Positions 34,584-43,587 of a stretch of 64,000 nucleotides of DNA are shown here, piece after piece. A program made the translations under genes and the position numbers. This stretch comes from an uncultured Psychroserpens sp. (GTDB lineage Bacteria; Bacteroidota; Bacteroidia; Flavobacteriales; Flavobacteriaceae), in assembly GCF_947503375.1 (NCBI RefSeq), contig NZ_CANNDQ010000007.1, positions 124,001-188,000 of the forward strand, read 5' to 3'. Every line of letters starts with the position of its first letter. Within the stretch, counting starts at the first letter, position 1. The notes beneath the pieces were generated by a model, which did not search any database, was not told where the DNA came from, and worked only from the letters and a program-made list of their open reading frames with translations.

Positions 34584-35582
34584 TTAAGTATAGTTTTCTA
34601 AATATTCAAATCTCAAAGTCTGATCTTTCTGATTAATATGAAAGAATTTACAATTTGAATAGTGAATAAATTGGTAGTTGGAATAAATATCAAAACTTTC
34701 TGAAGCAAGTTTATAAAGACCATCACAATCAACGTTACCGTAAGGAGAAATACGCCTAAATCGAAACTCGTGAGTGCTGCCGATATCATAAATTTCAAAC
34801 CAAGCTCCAGCAGCAATACCACTAAGCCATTGCGCATGATCACTTTTAATAACATTGGGCTTAGGCTCAAGCGTACCTATCAAACTAGGCTGATAATCGG
34901 TTAATGTGTCTAAGAAAAAACGTCTATTTTCTTTGCTAACTGTAGATGTAAATTCTGAAATATCTCCAGTTTCAGTAACAACAAATACATCATTTTCGGT
35001 ATCTGCAATAATTACGTTACCTATAGTACTTGGCGTAAAACGCTTTGATTTGATCAGTTTTGACTTAATTTTGACATCAGTTGTACTAACTATTAAAGTG
35101 TCTGTGACAAATCGAGCACAATTACATGCTTCATTGGCAAAGGCTGCATATCTAATGAATCCTTGATTTTGCATCATGGTAATATGGGTTCTTGCTTTTT
35201 TATAATCTATTGCGTTGCAAACTGAGGCATATAACTTGCCATCTCCATGGGTTAATTTGGATTGCGTAGCTAGAAACTTCAATATGCTATCAAGGTTTTT
35301 GATTTTATCATTTTCCATTTCAGCAATCAAAGGAAAATTGAGTTCAAAATCGGTTTCTCTTCCTCTAACTCTTCCATTAGGCGATGAGGTAATGTAACGA
35401 CCAAAATCATGGTATTCTAAAACACCAGTCGCTTTGTCAATTAAAACTAATGCCGCATGGCCAGCTCTTACTGCATTTGGTTTTCCTATGCCTAAATAAG
35501 GTAAAAACTTAGAGTACCATTCTTCAGCATGAGAAACAATAGTTTCAGGGTAAGCTAGTGTTAATATAATTCCGTTATTCAT
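34584..35582 (-). CDS. Uncharacterised protein resembling permuted NlpC/P60 (papain-like) amidases
   Basis: A 332-residue protein I know only as a conserved Flavobacteriaceae hypothetical (DUF6695-like). It has no signal peptide. The first half shows a histidine in RAGHAALVLID (H42), a second in EYHDFGRY (H58), and later a cysteine pair in NEACNCARFVTD (C153, C155). A histidine strand preceding a cysteine at a helix start is the order found in circularly permuted papain-like enzymes (NlpC/P60, LRAT, DUF4105 types). The second half (residues 180-332) is beta-rich. Enzymatic activity is inference. It converges on apaG with three bases between. Confidence 0.65.
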   Translation of the reverse strand: MNNGIILTLAYPETIVSHAEEWYSKFLPYLGIGKPNAVRAGHAALVLIDKATGVLEYHDFGRYITSSPNGRVRGRETDFELNFPLIAEMENDKIKNLDSILKFLATQSKLTHGDGKLYASVCNAIDYKKARTHITMMQNQGFIRYAAFANEACNCARFVTDTLIVSTTDVKIKSKLIKSKRFTPSTIGNVIIADTENDVFVVTETGDISEFTSTVSKENRRFFLDTLTDYQPSLIGTLEPKPNVIKSDHAQWLSGIAAGAWFEIYDIGSTHEFRFRRISPYGNVDCDGLYKLASESFDIYSNYQFIHYSNCKFFHINQKDQTLRFEYLENYT

Positions 35583-35673
35583 ATAAAAAATAATTCAAGC
35601 AACTTACAAAAATTTATGCAGTAATTTTAACCTGCTTTTAATAGCGATTAATTTAATAGTCGTTAAAAAATCG

Positions 35674-35681
35674 TAACTTTG
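35674..35681 (+). promoter_or_regulatory. Candidate -7 box of pruA
   Basis: TAACTTTG, fitting TAnnTTTG, 41 bases before the ATG. No convincing -33 element at the normal spacing. Confidence 0.4.
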
Positions 35682-35722
35682 CATCTTCAAATAAATAACC
35701 AAATTTTTAAACCAAAATTAGG

Positions 35723-37348
35723 ATGGGAAAAGGTTTTTTCAACGTACCAATAGCTATTAATGAGCCAGTAAAATCTTATGCTCCTGGTACTCCAGAGCGT
35801 GATGCTGTTTTAGTAGCGTATAAAGAGATGTTCAACAGTAAAGTAGATGTACCGCTTTACATAAATGGTCAAGATATAGAAACAGGTCATACCAAAACTA
35901 TGTCTGCACCTCATGATCATCAGCATGTTGTTGGTACTTATCATTTAGCTGAAAAGTCACATGTTGAACAAGCAATAAGTACTGCTTTAGAGGCTAGAAA
36001 TAAATGGGCAAATTTGCCTTGGGAGCAGCGTGCAGGTATTTTTCTAAAGGCGGCCGAATTAATTGCTGGTCCTTACAGAGCAAAAATAAATGCAGCAACG
36101 ATGATTGCGCAATCAAAAACAGTGCATCAAGCAGAGATAGATGCAGCCTGTGAACTGATAGATTTCTTACGTTTCAATGTGCAATTTATGACAGATATTT
36201 ATCATGAACAGCCTGAAAGCACAAGTGATGCGTGGAACAGATTAGAATATCGACCACTTGAAGGGTTCACTTATGCAGTGACGCCTTTCAACTTTACTGC
36301 CATCTCTGGAAATCTTCCAGCTTGTATGGCAATGATGGGTAATGTTGTCGTTTGGAAACCTAGTGACAGCCAAGTTTATTCTGCTAAAGTGATTATGGAC
36401 GTCTTCAAGGAGGCTGGAGTGCCAGCTGGAGTTATCAACGTGGTCTTTGGAGACCCAGCGATGATCACTGATACAGTTATGGATAGTCCAGATTTTTCAG
36501 GATTGCATTTCACTGGTTCTACATTTATTTTTAAAGAGCTTTGGAAAAAAATAGGAAATAATATCCATAACTATAAAACATATCCAAGAATCGTAGGTGA
36601 AACTGGAGGGAAAGATTTTATAATTGCTCATAGAACGGCTAACCCTAAGCAAGTAGCTACTGCTATTTCTAGAGGTGCTTTTGAATTTCAAGGTCAAAAA
36701 TGTAGTGCAGCCTCACGTGCTTACATTCCTTCAAACCTTTGGGATGAAGTTAAAGATTATGTTATTGAAGATGTTAAGTCTTTCAAAATGGGTTCTCCTG
36801 AAGATTTAGATAATTTTATTACCGCTGTAATTCATGAAGGTTCGTTTGATAAATTGGCAAAATATATTGATCAAGCCAAAGCAGATAGTAATGCAGAAAT
36901 TATTGTTGGAGGTAATTATGATAAGAGCAAGGGATACTTTATTGAGCCAACTGTGATTGTGACGAGTGACCCAAAATATACAACAATGTGTACTGAATTA
37001 TTTGGTCCAGTAATTACCATATACGTTTATGATGAAGATCAGTATTCTCAAACGTTGAAGCTAGTTGATGAAACTAGCGAATATGCATTAACAGGTGCGG
37101 TTTTAGCTACTGATAGATATGCAATTGAAGAAGCTACAAAAGCATTACAAAATTGCGCAGGTAACTTTTACATTAACGATAAACCTACAGGTGCTGTAGT
37201 TGGACAACAACCATTTGGAGGTGCTAGAGCTTCTGGAACAAATGATAAAGCAGGTAGTGCTTTGAATTTATTGCGTTGGGTGTCACCAAGAATGATTAAA
37301 GAAACATTTGTTACGCCAACAGATTATCGTTATCCATTTTTAGGTTAA
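35723..37348 (+). CDS. pruA: L-glutamate gamma-semialdehyde (1-pyrroline-5-carboxylate) dehydrogenase
   Basis: A 541-residue NAD-dependent aldehyde dehydrogenase, the second step of proline catabolism to glutamate. The length and N-terminus (INEPVKSYAPGTPERDAVL) match the eukaryote-like PruA form found in Bacteroidota. Active-site residues are visible: PFNFTAISGN near residue 192, the glutamate in IVGETGGKDF near residue 294, and the catalytic cysteine in GQKCSAASRAY near residue 328. The C-terminal GAVVGQQPFGGARASGTNDKAG segment is typical. It is a single gene with its own terminator; the proline dehydrogenase gene is not here. Confidence 0.95.
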   Translation: MGKGFFNVPIAINEPVKSYAPGTPERDAVLVAYKEMFNSKVDVPLYINGQDIETGHTKTMSAPHDHQHVVGTYHLAEKSHVEQAISTALEARNKWANLPWEQRAGIFLKAAELIAGPYRAKINAATMIAQSKTVHQAEIDAACELIDFLRFNVQFMTDIYHEQPESTSDAWNRLEYRPLEGFTYAVTPFNFTAISGNLPACMAMMGNVVVWKPSDSQVYSAKVIMDVFKEAGVPAGVINVVFGDPAMITDTVMDSPDFSGLHFTGSTFIFKELWKKIGNNIHNYKTYPRIVGETGGKDFIIAHRTANPKQVATAISRGAFEFQGQKCSAASRAYIPSNLWDEVKDYVIEDVKSFKMGSPEDLDNFITAVIHEGSFDKLAKYIDQAKADSNAEIIVGGNYDKSKGYFIEPTVIVTSDPKYTTMCTELFGPVITIYVYDEDQYSQTLKLVDETSEYALTGAVLATDRYAIEEATKALQNCAGNFYINDKPTGAVVGQQPFGGARASGTNDKAGSALNLLRWVSPRMIKETFVTPTDYRYPFLG

Positions 37349-37371
37349 AAATTTCAATAATACGCATTTAG

Positions 37372-37408
37372 AAGGTCTTTAAAATAGTATTTTATAGACC
37401 TTTTTTTT
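37372..37408 (+). terminator. Terminator of pruA
   Basis: Stem AGGTCTTTAAAATA / TATTTTATAGACCT (one mismatch), very short loop, then T8. Located 24 bases after the pruA stop. Confidence 0.85.
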
Positions 37409-37494
37409 ACACTTTATCTTATAACTCTAAATATCACATTATTTACTTAATGAAACTTCGTATATTGTTACCACAAACTCTAAATCAATTCATT

Positions 37495-39300
37495 ATGATA
37501 AAAAAATACATTTTATTTCTATTCGTATTGCCTTTAATTACTTACGCTCAAACTGTTGAGATCGAATCATCAATTGAGCCTGTATTAGATGCTTATGGAG
37601 AAACTAGCTTTTCAGGTTTAGGAGAATACGAAATATTTTTAGACACGAATACTGGAATATTGGATAAGCCAATTATAGTTGTTGATGGCTTTGATCCAGC
37701 AGATGGTAGAGATATTCCTGGGTTATATAGCTTATTGAGTTTTACCGGATCTATGGGAGCTCAAAATTTGGCAGATTTAGTAAGAGATGAAGGCTTTGAT
37801 GTTGTGATTTTGAATTTCCCTCAATATTTAAGATTGTCTGATAATTCTTTATTGAATATAGATGCCGTTACTGATACTAATGGAGATATGATAATCGATG
37901 AAGCAGATTTTCCACTAGGTAGTACTTTAATTGATGGAGGTGCAGATTATATGGAGCGTAATGCAATGATCCTTGTCGATTTGATAAATACACTAAATGC
38001 TGATAAGGTTGGTGATGAAGAATTAGTCATTATTGGCCCTAGTATGGGAGGATTAATTTCTAGGTACGCATTAAACTATATGGAAAATCAAGCATTAGAT
38101 CATCAAACAAGGCTTTGGATTTCTTTTGATGCACCACATCATGGCGCAAATGTTCCCTTAGGGTTTCAACACCAATTTAACTTTTTAGGATTTGGATTAG
38201 GTGATGGATTAAATGTTACACAACTTCAGCCAATTGTTAATGGCCTATTGAAGTCGCCTGCTGCCAGACAATTACTTGTAGATCATTTTGAATCTCACTT
38301 AGCTTCAGGTAGTGAAGTTGATTTTGATCCAGCTAAACTATTACCAGAGGCGCATCCATTCAAAGCTATTTTTGATGCTAGTATTAATGGCCTAACACCT
38401 ACTGGTTTTCCGCAAAACACTAGAAATGTTTCTATTATTAATGGAAGTGGTATAGGTGCTCCTTATCAAGCAATAAATGGAGACAACATTGAACCAAGCT
38501 TTAGCGCTTTATTGCTTCAAGACCTTCCATTACCTGATGCAGGACCAGTAACAAATATTACAGCAGATATTACGGTAAAGCTTACACCTTTTGCAGATCA
38601 ACAAGATGTCATTAGTGATATTTCTGTGGCAGGTTTTCTTTTTGGTTTCCCGGCGCCTTTAATAAATGTGGAAGTTAATGCTGAATCACCTTTATTTTCT
38701 AACGGAGTAGATGCTGCCTCAGGCGGCCTATTTAATCTAGGCGCTTTTACAAATGATTTAGGGACAGACCCATTGGTATTGGGTTTTATTGATGCGTTAA
38801 AAATTGATAGGTTCAATTTTATACCTTCTGTAAGTGGTATGGCTCTTGAGATTACAGCTAACAATGAAATTAATTGGTTTCATGATATTGATCTTGGTGA
38901 TCCTGGAAGTACTGGAGATGTTCTAAATAGCACACCTTTTGTTAATTGGTATATGCCAGATGGTAATGAAGATCATGTTCAGTTAACAGAACAAAATGTT
39001 GCATTTGCTTTAACAGAAATAATGCCAGAAACATTATCAAACACAGCTTTTGAAAATGAAAATACGCTTAAGATCGAAAAAAACCCTATCCTTAATGAAT
39101 TAGTTGTTCTTACAGCATCTCCTATTGAAGAGGCAACTATTCTACTTGTGGATATTACTGGAAAAATAGTGTATAATAGAGATTTTGATTCGCTCAATAG
39201 TAGAACTGTAATCCCTTTAAATTTAGATTCTGGATTATATGTATTACATATTACAACTAAAGGTAATTTGAACTATAGAACTAAACTGGTAGTGAAATAG
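37495..39300 (+). CDS. Secreted alpha/beta hydrolase (lipase-like) with T9SS type A sorting domain
   Basis: A 601-residue exported protein. A signal peptide (residues 1-19, ending TYAQ) is followed by an alpha/beta-hydrolase domain: IIVVDGFDPADG near residue 63, then the nucleophile elbow IIGPSMGGLISRYALNYM with Ser183, and an Asp/His-containing SFDAPHHGANVPLGF near residue 210. The last 80 residues have the type A sorting pattern (NPILNELVVLTASP, ATILLVDITGKIVYN, SGLYVLHITTKG, KLVVK), which sends proteins through the type IX system. The frame opens at 37450, but the ATG at 37495 begins the signal peptide. PGAP1-like esterases have a similar elbow; the substrate is unknown. Confidence 0.85.
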   Translation: MIKKYILFLFVLPLITYAQTVEIESSIEPVLDAYGETSFSGLGEYEIFLDTNTGILDKPIIVVDGFDPADGRDIPGLYSLLSFTGSMGAQNLADLVRDEGFDVVILNFPQYLRLSDNSLLNIDAVTDTNGDMIIDEADFPLGSTLIDGGADYMERNAMILVDLINTLNADKVGDEELVIIGPSMGGLISRYALNYMENQALDHQTRLWISFDAPHHGANVPLGFQHQFNFLGFGLGDGLNVTQLQPIVNGLLKSPAARQLLVDHFESHLASGSEVDFDPAKLLPEAHPFKAIFDASINGLTPTGFPQNTRNVSIINGSGIGAPYQAINGDNIEPSFSALLLQDLPLPDAGPVTNITADITVKLTPFADQQDVISDISVAGFLFGFPAPLINVEVNAESPLFSNGVDAASGGLFNLGAFTNDLGTDPLVLGFIDALKIDRFNFIPSVSGMALEITANNEINWFHDIDLGDPGSTGDVLNSTPFVNWYMPDGNEDHVQLTEQNVAFALTEIMPETLSNTAFENENTLKIEKNPILNELVVLTASPIEEATILLVDITGKIVYNRDFDSLNSRTVIPLNLDSGLYVLHITTKGNLNYRTKLVVK

Positions 39301-39313
39301 GTTATAACTAAAA

Positions 39314-39349
39314 TGTAAAAGCCGAGCAAGAAATTGTTCGGCTTTTACA
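39314..39349. terminator. Bidirectional terminator between the secreted hydrolase and rsmG
   Basis: Arms TGTAAAAGCCGA / TCGGCTTTTACA with an inner GCAA/TTGT-like pairing. It serves both converging genes. Confidence 0.85.
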
Positions 39350-39379
39350 TTAATACTTAAGATTAATTATAATCTGAGG

Positions 39380-40009
39380 TTATCCTTTGTACTTTATTGG
39401 TAAATGAACAACCTTTTTAGTGTCAAAGAACGATTCTTTAAAATAATCATTCAAATTATAAATTTTAGCCGTTCTGTAAGTTTGTAATTCTTCAGTTAAA
39501 TCTCCACCTTTTAAATAGAGAATACCATTTTTAAGATCATGCTTTTGTTCTTTAGCAATCTTTCCTTTCACCCAATGTACAAAAGTTGGCATAGCAGCAA
39601 CAGCTCTACTTACAATAAAATCGAATTGTTCGTTAATATTTTCAACCCTTTCATGAGATGTTTTCACATTATTGAGTTGTAAACCTTCTGTGACTTCATT
39701 TACGACTTTAATTTTTTTTGCAATACTATCAACAAGATGAAATTGAGTTTCAGGATATAAAACAGCTAAAGGAATTCCTGGAAACCCTCCACCTGTACCA
39801 ACATCTAATACCTTGGTATTTGGTAGAAATGATATGACCTTTGCAATACCGAGTGAATGCAGTACATGACGAAGGTATAACTCATCTATATCTTTACGTG
39901 ATACTACATTTATTTTTAAGTTCCAATCTTTGTAGAGATCTTCTAATGATCTGAACTGCTGCAGCTGCGTATCAGTTAAATTTGGAAAATACTGTTGTAT
40001 AAGTTGCAT
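39380..40009 (-). CDS. rsmG: 16S rRNA (guanine527-N7)-methyltransferase
   Basis: A 209-residue GidB/RsmG enzyme methylating G527 (E. coli numbering) of 16S rRNA with S-adenosylmethionine. The family start is seen in FRSLEDLYKDWNLKINVVSRKDIDELYLRHVLHSL split across two helices. The SAM-binding loop is VLDVGTGGGFPGIPLAVLYP near residue 67, and the second conserved block is FDFIVSRAVAAMPTFVHW near residue 130. Length is normal. It is a single gene facing the hydrolase gene. Confidence 0.95.
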   Translation of the reverse strand: MQLIQQYFPNLTDTQLQQFRSLEDLYKDWNLKINVVSRKDIDELYLRHVLHSLGIAKVISFLPNTKVLDVGTGGGFPGIPLAVLYPETQFHLVDSIAKKIKVVNEVTEGLQLNNVKTSHERVENINEQFDFIVSRAVAAMPTFVHWVKGKIAKEQKHDLKNGILYLKGGDLTEELQTYRTAKIYNLNDYFKESFFDTKKVVHLPIKYKG

Positions 40010-40091
40010 GGTTTGGAATTTTCAACAAAAGTATGCAATTTTATGTGGATATTTTTACGATATTCTTAGCATTATGGCAGCATTAATTATT

Positions 40092-40099
40092 TATATTTG
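40092..40099 (+). promoter_or_regulatory. Candidate -7 box of the desaturase gene
   Basis: TATATTTG, fitting TAnnTTTG, 54 bases before the ATG at 40154. A -33 element at normal spacing is not evident. Confidence 0.4.
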
Positions 40100-40153
40100 C
40101 CACTTTATACGATAGCTAATGGTTTTACGTTAGTACTAAAAAATGCTTAAATT

Positions 40154-41254
40154 ATGACAAAGCAAACCTTATCTTTCTCAAGAACAGACTCTGCAAAATT
40201 TTTCAGAACACTTAATAAGCGCGTTAATGATTATTTTAAAGAAAATAATATTAAACGTACAGGTAATTGGAAAATTTGGGTTAAGACTATTGTGATGTTC
40301 ACCATGTTCTTACTACCTTATTTTTTAATTTTAACACTTGAGATTCCTGGTTGGTTACAGCTGTTGCTTACAGTTGTAATGGGAGTTGGTATGGCCGGAG
40401 TTGGTATGAATGTTATGCATGATGGTAACCATGGTTCATATTCAAACAAAGAATGGATTAATCGATTAATGGGAAGTAGTATATACATCCTTGCAGGTAA
40501 TGTGTATAATTGGAAAGTACAGCATAATGTACTTCATCACACATATACCAATATACATGGTCATGATGAAGATTTAGAAGCTGGACGTATATTGCGTTTT
40601 TCTAAACATGCAGAGTGGCATAAACATCATAAGTTTCAACATTATTATTCAATCTTACTTTATGGGCTACTTACTATTAATTGGGCTATTACAACAGATT
40701 GGCAGCAAATGAAGCGTTACATGAAACGCAAGTTATCCTATGGTAAATTACCAAACCCTGTAGTTAACTGGAGTAAACTAGTAATATCTAAATTAATTTA
40801 TGTTGCTATTTGGATAGTAGTACCTATGCTTGTATTAGATATTGCATGGTGGAAAATTTTATTAGGCTTTTTTATCATGCATTATGTAGCAGGATTAATT
40901 CTTAGTATTGTTTTTCAGCTTGCGCATGTTATGGACGAAGCAGAAATGCCTCTGCCTGAAAAGAATGGTACAATGAAGAATACTTGGGCCATTCACCAGT
41001 TAAAAACTACAGTCAACTTTGGTGCTAAAAGTAAGATCATCAATTGGTATACTGGTGGCTTGAACCATCAGGTTGAACATCATATCTTTCCACATATTAG
41101 TCATGTGCACTATGGTAAAATATCTAAAATAGTTAGAGAGACTGCGAAAGAGTTTAATTTGCCTTATAAAGAATACGAAACTACTAGAAAAGCAATCATT
41201 GCCCATTTCAAATTTTTGAGAGATATGGGTAGAAAACCTGCACTACAAGTGTAA
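40154..41254 (+). CDS. Membrane fatty acid (acyl-lipid) desaturase
   Basis: A 366-residue integral membrane di-iron desaturase. The three histidine boxes are in order: HDGNHGSYS near residue 96, HNVLHHTYTN near residue 126, and HQVEHHIFPHISHVHY near residue 308. The third box begins with Q before xxHH (HQVEHH), a feature often seen in front-end acyl-lipid desaturases; no cytochrome b5 domain is fused. Four or so transmembrane helices flank the boxes. It would introduce double bases into membrane acyl chains, possibly for cold adaptation. It is followed 17 bases later by an aminotransferase gene. Confidence 0.9.
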   Translation: MTKQTLSFSRTDSAKFFRTLNKRVNDYFKENNIKRTGNWKIWVKTIVMFTMFLLPYFLILTLEIPGWLQLLLTVVMGVGMAGVGMNVMHDGNHGSYSNKEWINRLMGSSIYILAGNVYNWKVQHNVLHHTYTNIHGHDEDLEAGRILRFSKHAEWHKHHKFQHYYSILLYGLLTINWAITTDWQQMKRYMKRKLSYGKLPNPVVNWSKLVISKLIYVAIWIVVPMLVLDIAWWKILLGFFIMHYVAGLILSIVFQLAHVMDEAEMPLPEKNGTMKNTWAIHQLKTTVNFGAKSKIINWYTGGLNHQVEHHIFPHISHVHYGKISKIVRETAKEFNLPYKEYETTRKAIIAHFKFLRDMGRKPALQV

Positions 41255-41271
41255 TCAATTAACTTATTTAA

Positions 41272-42456
41272 ATGAGTTTACTTTCAGAAAGAGTGTTAAA
41301 TATGTCTACTTCTGCTACTTTAGCTATGGCAGCTAAAGCTAGAGAATTAAAGGCAGAAGGAAAGGATATTATTGGACTAAGTCTAGGTGAGCCTGATTTT
41401 AATACTCCAGATTTTATAAAAGAGGCTGCAAAGCAAGCTATAGATGATAATTTTAATTCGTACACACCTGTTGATGGATATGTAGAGTTGAAAGAAGCTA
41501 TTATCACCAAGTTTAAAAGAGATAACAACCTTAATTATGAATTGCCTCAAATTGTTGTGTCAACAGGTGCTAAGCAAGCATTAGCAAATGTGGCTGCAGT
41601 AATATTAAATGAAGGAGATGAAGTGATTTTACCTTGTCCATATTGGGTGAGCTATAGTGATATTGTTAAAGTAAATCAAGGCATTCCTGTTGAGGTAAAA
41701 ACATCAATAGAAAATGATTTTAAACTCACACCAGAACAACTTGAGGCTGCTATTACGCCTAAGACTAAGATGATTTGGTATAGCTCTCCTTGTAATCCTA
41801 GTGGTTCAGTATATAGTAAAGAAGAATTAAGAGGATTAGCCGATGTATTACAAAAGTATCCAAACATTATCGTTGTTTCCGATGAGATCTATGAGCATAT
41901 TAATTTTGTAGGAGGTCATGCTAGTATGGCTCAATTTGATGATATGTATAATAGAACAGTAACTGTAAATGGTGTATCAAAAGCATTTGCAATGACTGGT
42001 TGGAGAATAGGTTATATAGGAGCTCCTGCAGAAATAGCAAGAGCTTGTAATAAAATGCAAGGACAAGTGACTAGCGGAGCAAATTGTATAGCACAACGTG
42101 CTGTTATCACTGCTCTAAATGCTTCGCCATCTCGAGTGAAGTACATGATTGATGAGTTTGAAGTTAGACGAGAACTTATCTTAAGATTACTAAATGATAT
42201 TGATGGATTTAAAACCAATAAGCCAGAAGGAGCTTTTTATGTGTTCCCTGATATATCATATTACTTTGGAAAGACTATAAAAGGAGTAACTATAAAAAAT
42301 GCTACTGACTTCTCATTGTTTTTATTAGAACAGGCAAATGTAGCTACGGTTACAGGTGAAGCTTTTGGAAATCCTAATTGTATTAGAATATCTTATGCTG
42401 CGTCACAAGAGCAAATTACTGAGGCTATAAAACGAATTAAAGTAGTGGTTAGTTAG
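41272..42456 (+). CDS. PLP-dependent aspartate aminotransferase family enzyme
   Basis: A 394-residue class I aminotransferase close to aspartate or aromatic/prephenate transaminases of subgroup I-gamma. Visible residues: SLGEPDFNTPDF near residue 38, YTPVDGYVELKEAI, the asparagine in YSSPCNPSGSVYSKEEL near residue 168, DEIYEHINF near residue 205, the cofactor lysine in VSKAFAMTGWRIGY near residue 234, and the substrate arginine in NCIRISYAAS near residue 370. Length and motifs fit aspartate plus 2-oxoglutarate to oxaloacetate plus glutamate. It starts 17 bases after the desaturase and may share its transcript. Confidence 0.92.
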   Translation: MSLLSERVLNMSTSATLAMAAKARELKAEGKDIIGLSLGEPDFNTPDFIKEAAKQAIDDNFNSYTPVDGYVELKEAIITKFKRDNNLNYELPQIVVSTGAKQALANVAAVILNEGDEVILPCPYWVSYSDIVKVNQGIPVEVKTSIENDFKLTPEQLEAAITPKTKMIWYSSPCNPSGSVYSKEELRGLADVLQKYPNIIVVSDEIYEHINFVGGHASMAQFDDMYNRTVTVNGVSKAFAMTGWRIGYIGAPAEIARACNKMQGQVTSGANCIAQRAVITALNASPSRVKYMIDEFEVRRELILRLLNDIDGFKTNKPEGAFYVFPDISYYFGKTIKGVTIKNATDFSLFLLEQANVATVTGEAFGNPNCIRISYAASQEQITEAIKRIKVVVS

Positions 42457-42458
42457 GA

Positions 42459-42728
42459 TTAGACAATGTTGAAATATTGTATTACCAATATACTTCCACT
42501 GAAAAATAGGATAAATAACATCGTGAGGATGATTAGAGTTCTTTTATTGTCTTTTTTTATTTTTGTTCTTATTTGTTTTAATAATTGAGGATTTCCTTCA
42601 GGAAAATCAAACTCAACTTTTTTCTTTCTTCCATAACCTCCAAGCGTCTTTTTAAACCTAGAGGTTTTATCTAGTGTTATACTTTTATTGCTTTTTAATG
42701 AGCTTATCATTGATTCTCCTAGAGGCAT
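42459..42728 (-). CDS. Small membrane protein, paralogue A
   Basis: An 89-residue uncharacterised protein: a basic, polar N-terminal 60 residues (SLKSNKSITLDKTSRFKK, then FDFPEGNPQLLKQIRTKIKK) and one C-terminal transmembrane helix (residues about 63-85). It shares layout and the D-FPE-x-P-x-x-x-x-x-I motif with the gene next upstream, so the two are tandem paralogues. The start could also be the methionine at residue 7. Such short basic proteins recur in Flavobacteriaceae; the function is unknown. Confidence 0.65.
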   Translation of the reverse strand: MPLGESMISSLKSNKSITLDKTSRFKKTLGGYGRKKKVEFDFPEGNPQLLKQIRTKIKKDNKRTLIILTMLFILFFSGSILVIQYFNIV

Positions 42729-42747
42729 AAAATGAAGTTTGAAATAT

Positions 42748-43008
42748 TTAAATAATTATAAATATAATTAATATAGCTATGATGATAAAAATAAAAATAG
42801 AGACTATGCGTTCTGATTTTTGGTTTTTAACCATATCTAATTTAATTTTAGTCATAACCTCTGGAGTTGCTTCTGGAAAGTCATAAACAGGCTTCTCACT
42901 TCTATGGTTATTGAGGCTATTCTTGCTAAATGGCCTGCGTTGTTTGCGTCTTCTATTATTATTCTTCAAAGACGTTAATGCATGCATCATTGATCCTTCT
43001 CCTCCCAT
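42748..43008 (-). CDS. Small membrane protein, paralogue B
   Basis: An 86-residue relative of the downstream gene: very basic N-terminal part (NNNRRRKQRRPFSKN), the shared YDFPEATPEVMTKIKLDM motif near residues 42-58, and a C-terminal hydrophobic helix made almost entirely of Ile, Phe and Val (residues about 69-86). The N-terminal MGGEGSMMHAL parallels MPLGESMISSL of paralogue A. Nineteen bases separate the two genes, which are likely co-transcribed. Function unknown. Confidence 0.65.
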   Translation of the reverse strand: MGGEGSMMHALTSLKNNNRRRKQRRPFSKNSLNNHRSEKPVYDFPEATPEVMTKIKLDMVKNQKSERIVSIFIFIIIAILIIFIII

Positions 43009-43182
43009 AATTGTTTTTTTTATTCTGAAATGCTTCAGATATTTTTAAGTAATGAATTGAATATATAATACTTGCCGAAATAGAAACAGTTAATCGATAA
43101 AGTATTAATTCTACGTATAAAAGATAATTTCGAGTGAGAACTCTTTTATGTATCAGTTAAAAGGGCAATTTGCTATGTTACG

Positions 43183-43434
43183 CTATAAGATAACTGCTAA
43201 AGCAATTATAAAAACAGACACTTTCAAAAGGGTTTCGATACTTGAGGTAAAGCTAAGCTGTCTGCTTTTTATACGTTGTTTAATACCAAATATAGAAGTT
43301 GAATTTGTGTTGCGTAAATTGCATCTTACAACGTTTTTATAGTTTGAATTCAATAGTCCTTCAGGTCTTACAAATTCGCATTTTAATCTACGTTCGGGTA
43401 ATGGTTCTAAATCTTGTGATAATACTAATTCCAT
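43183..43434 (-). CDS. Small hypothetical protein with C-terminal hydrophobic tail
   Basis: An 83-residue frame starting at ATG. The N-terminus (MELVLSQDLEPLPERRLK) is polar, and the last 15 residues (LLKVSVFIIALAVIL) form one short hydrophobic helix ending at the C-terminus. It lies just upstream of the two small paralogues on the same strand and, like them, pairs a basic soluble part with a terminal membrane tail. There is no recognisable family, and the coding case rests on length, start and context. A shorter frame on the opposite strand is probably a shadow. Confidence 0.45.
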   Translation of the reverse strand: MELVLSQDLEPLPERRLKCEFVRPEGLLNSNYKNVVRCNLRNTNSTSIFGIKQRIKSRQLSFTSSIETLLKVSVFIIALAVIL

Positions 43435-43587
43435 GATTGGTTATTTTTAATGGTTATACAAATATGACGCACAATCAAATAAAATGTTACAATTGTAATT
43501 GTAATTAAACCATTAATAATCAACACTTAAATTTCAATATCACCTATAAATACTGATAGTTTATTAACTTAGATTTTTCAAAAAAAA

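Noticed and set aside
43148..43342. Forward-strand 64-codon frame
   Set aside because: Overlaps the reverse-strand small protein, which has a better start, length and neighbourhood; neither is certain.
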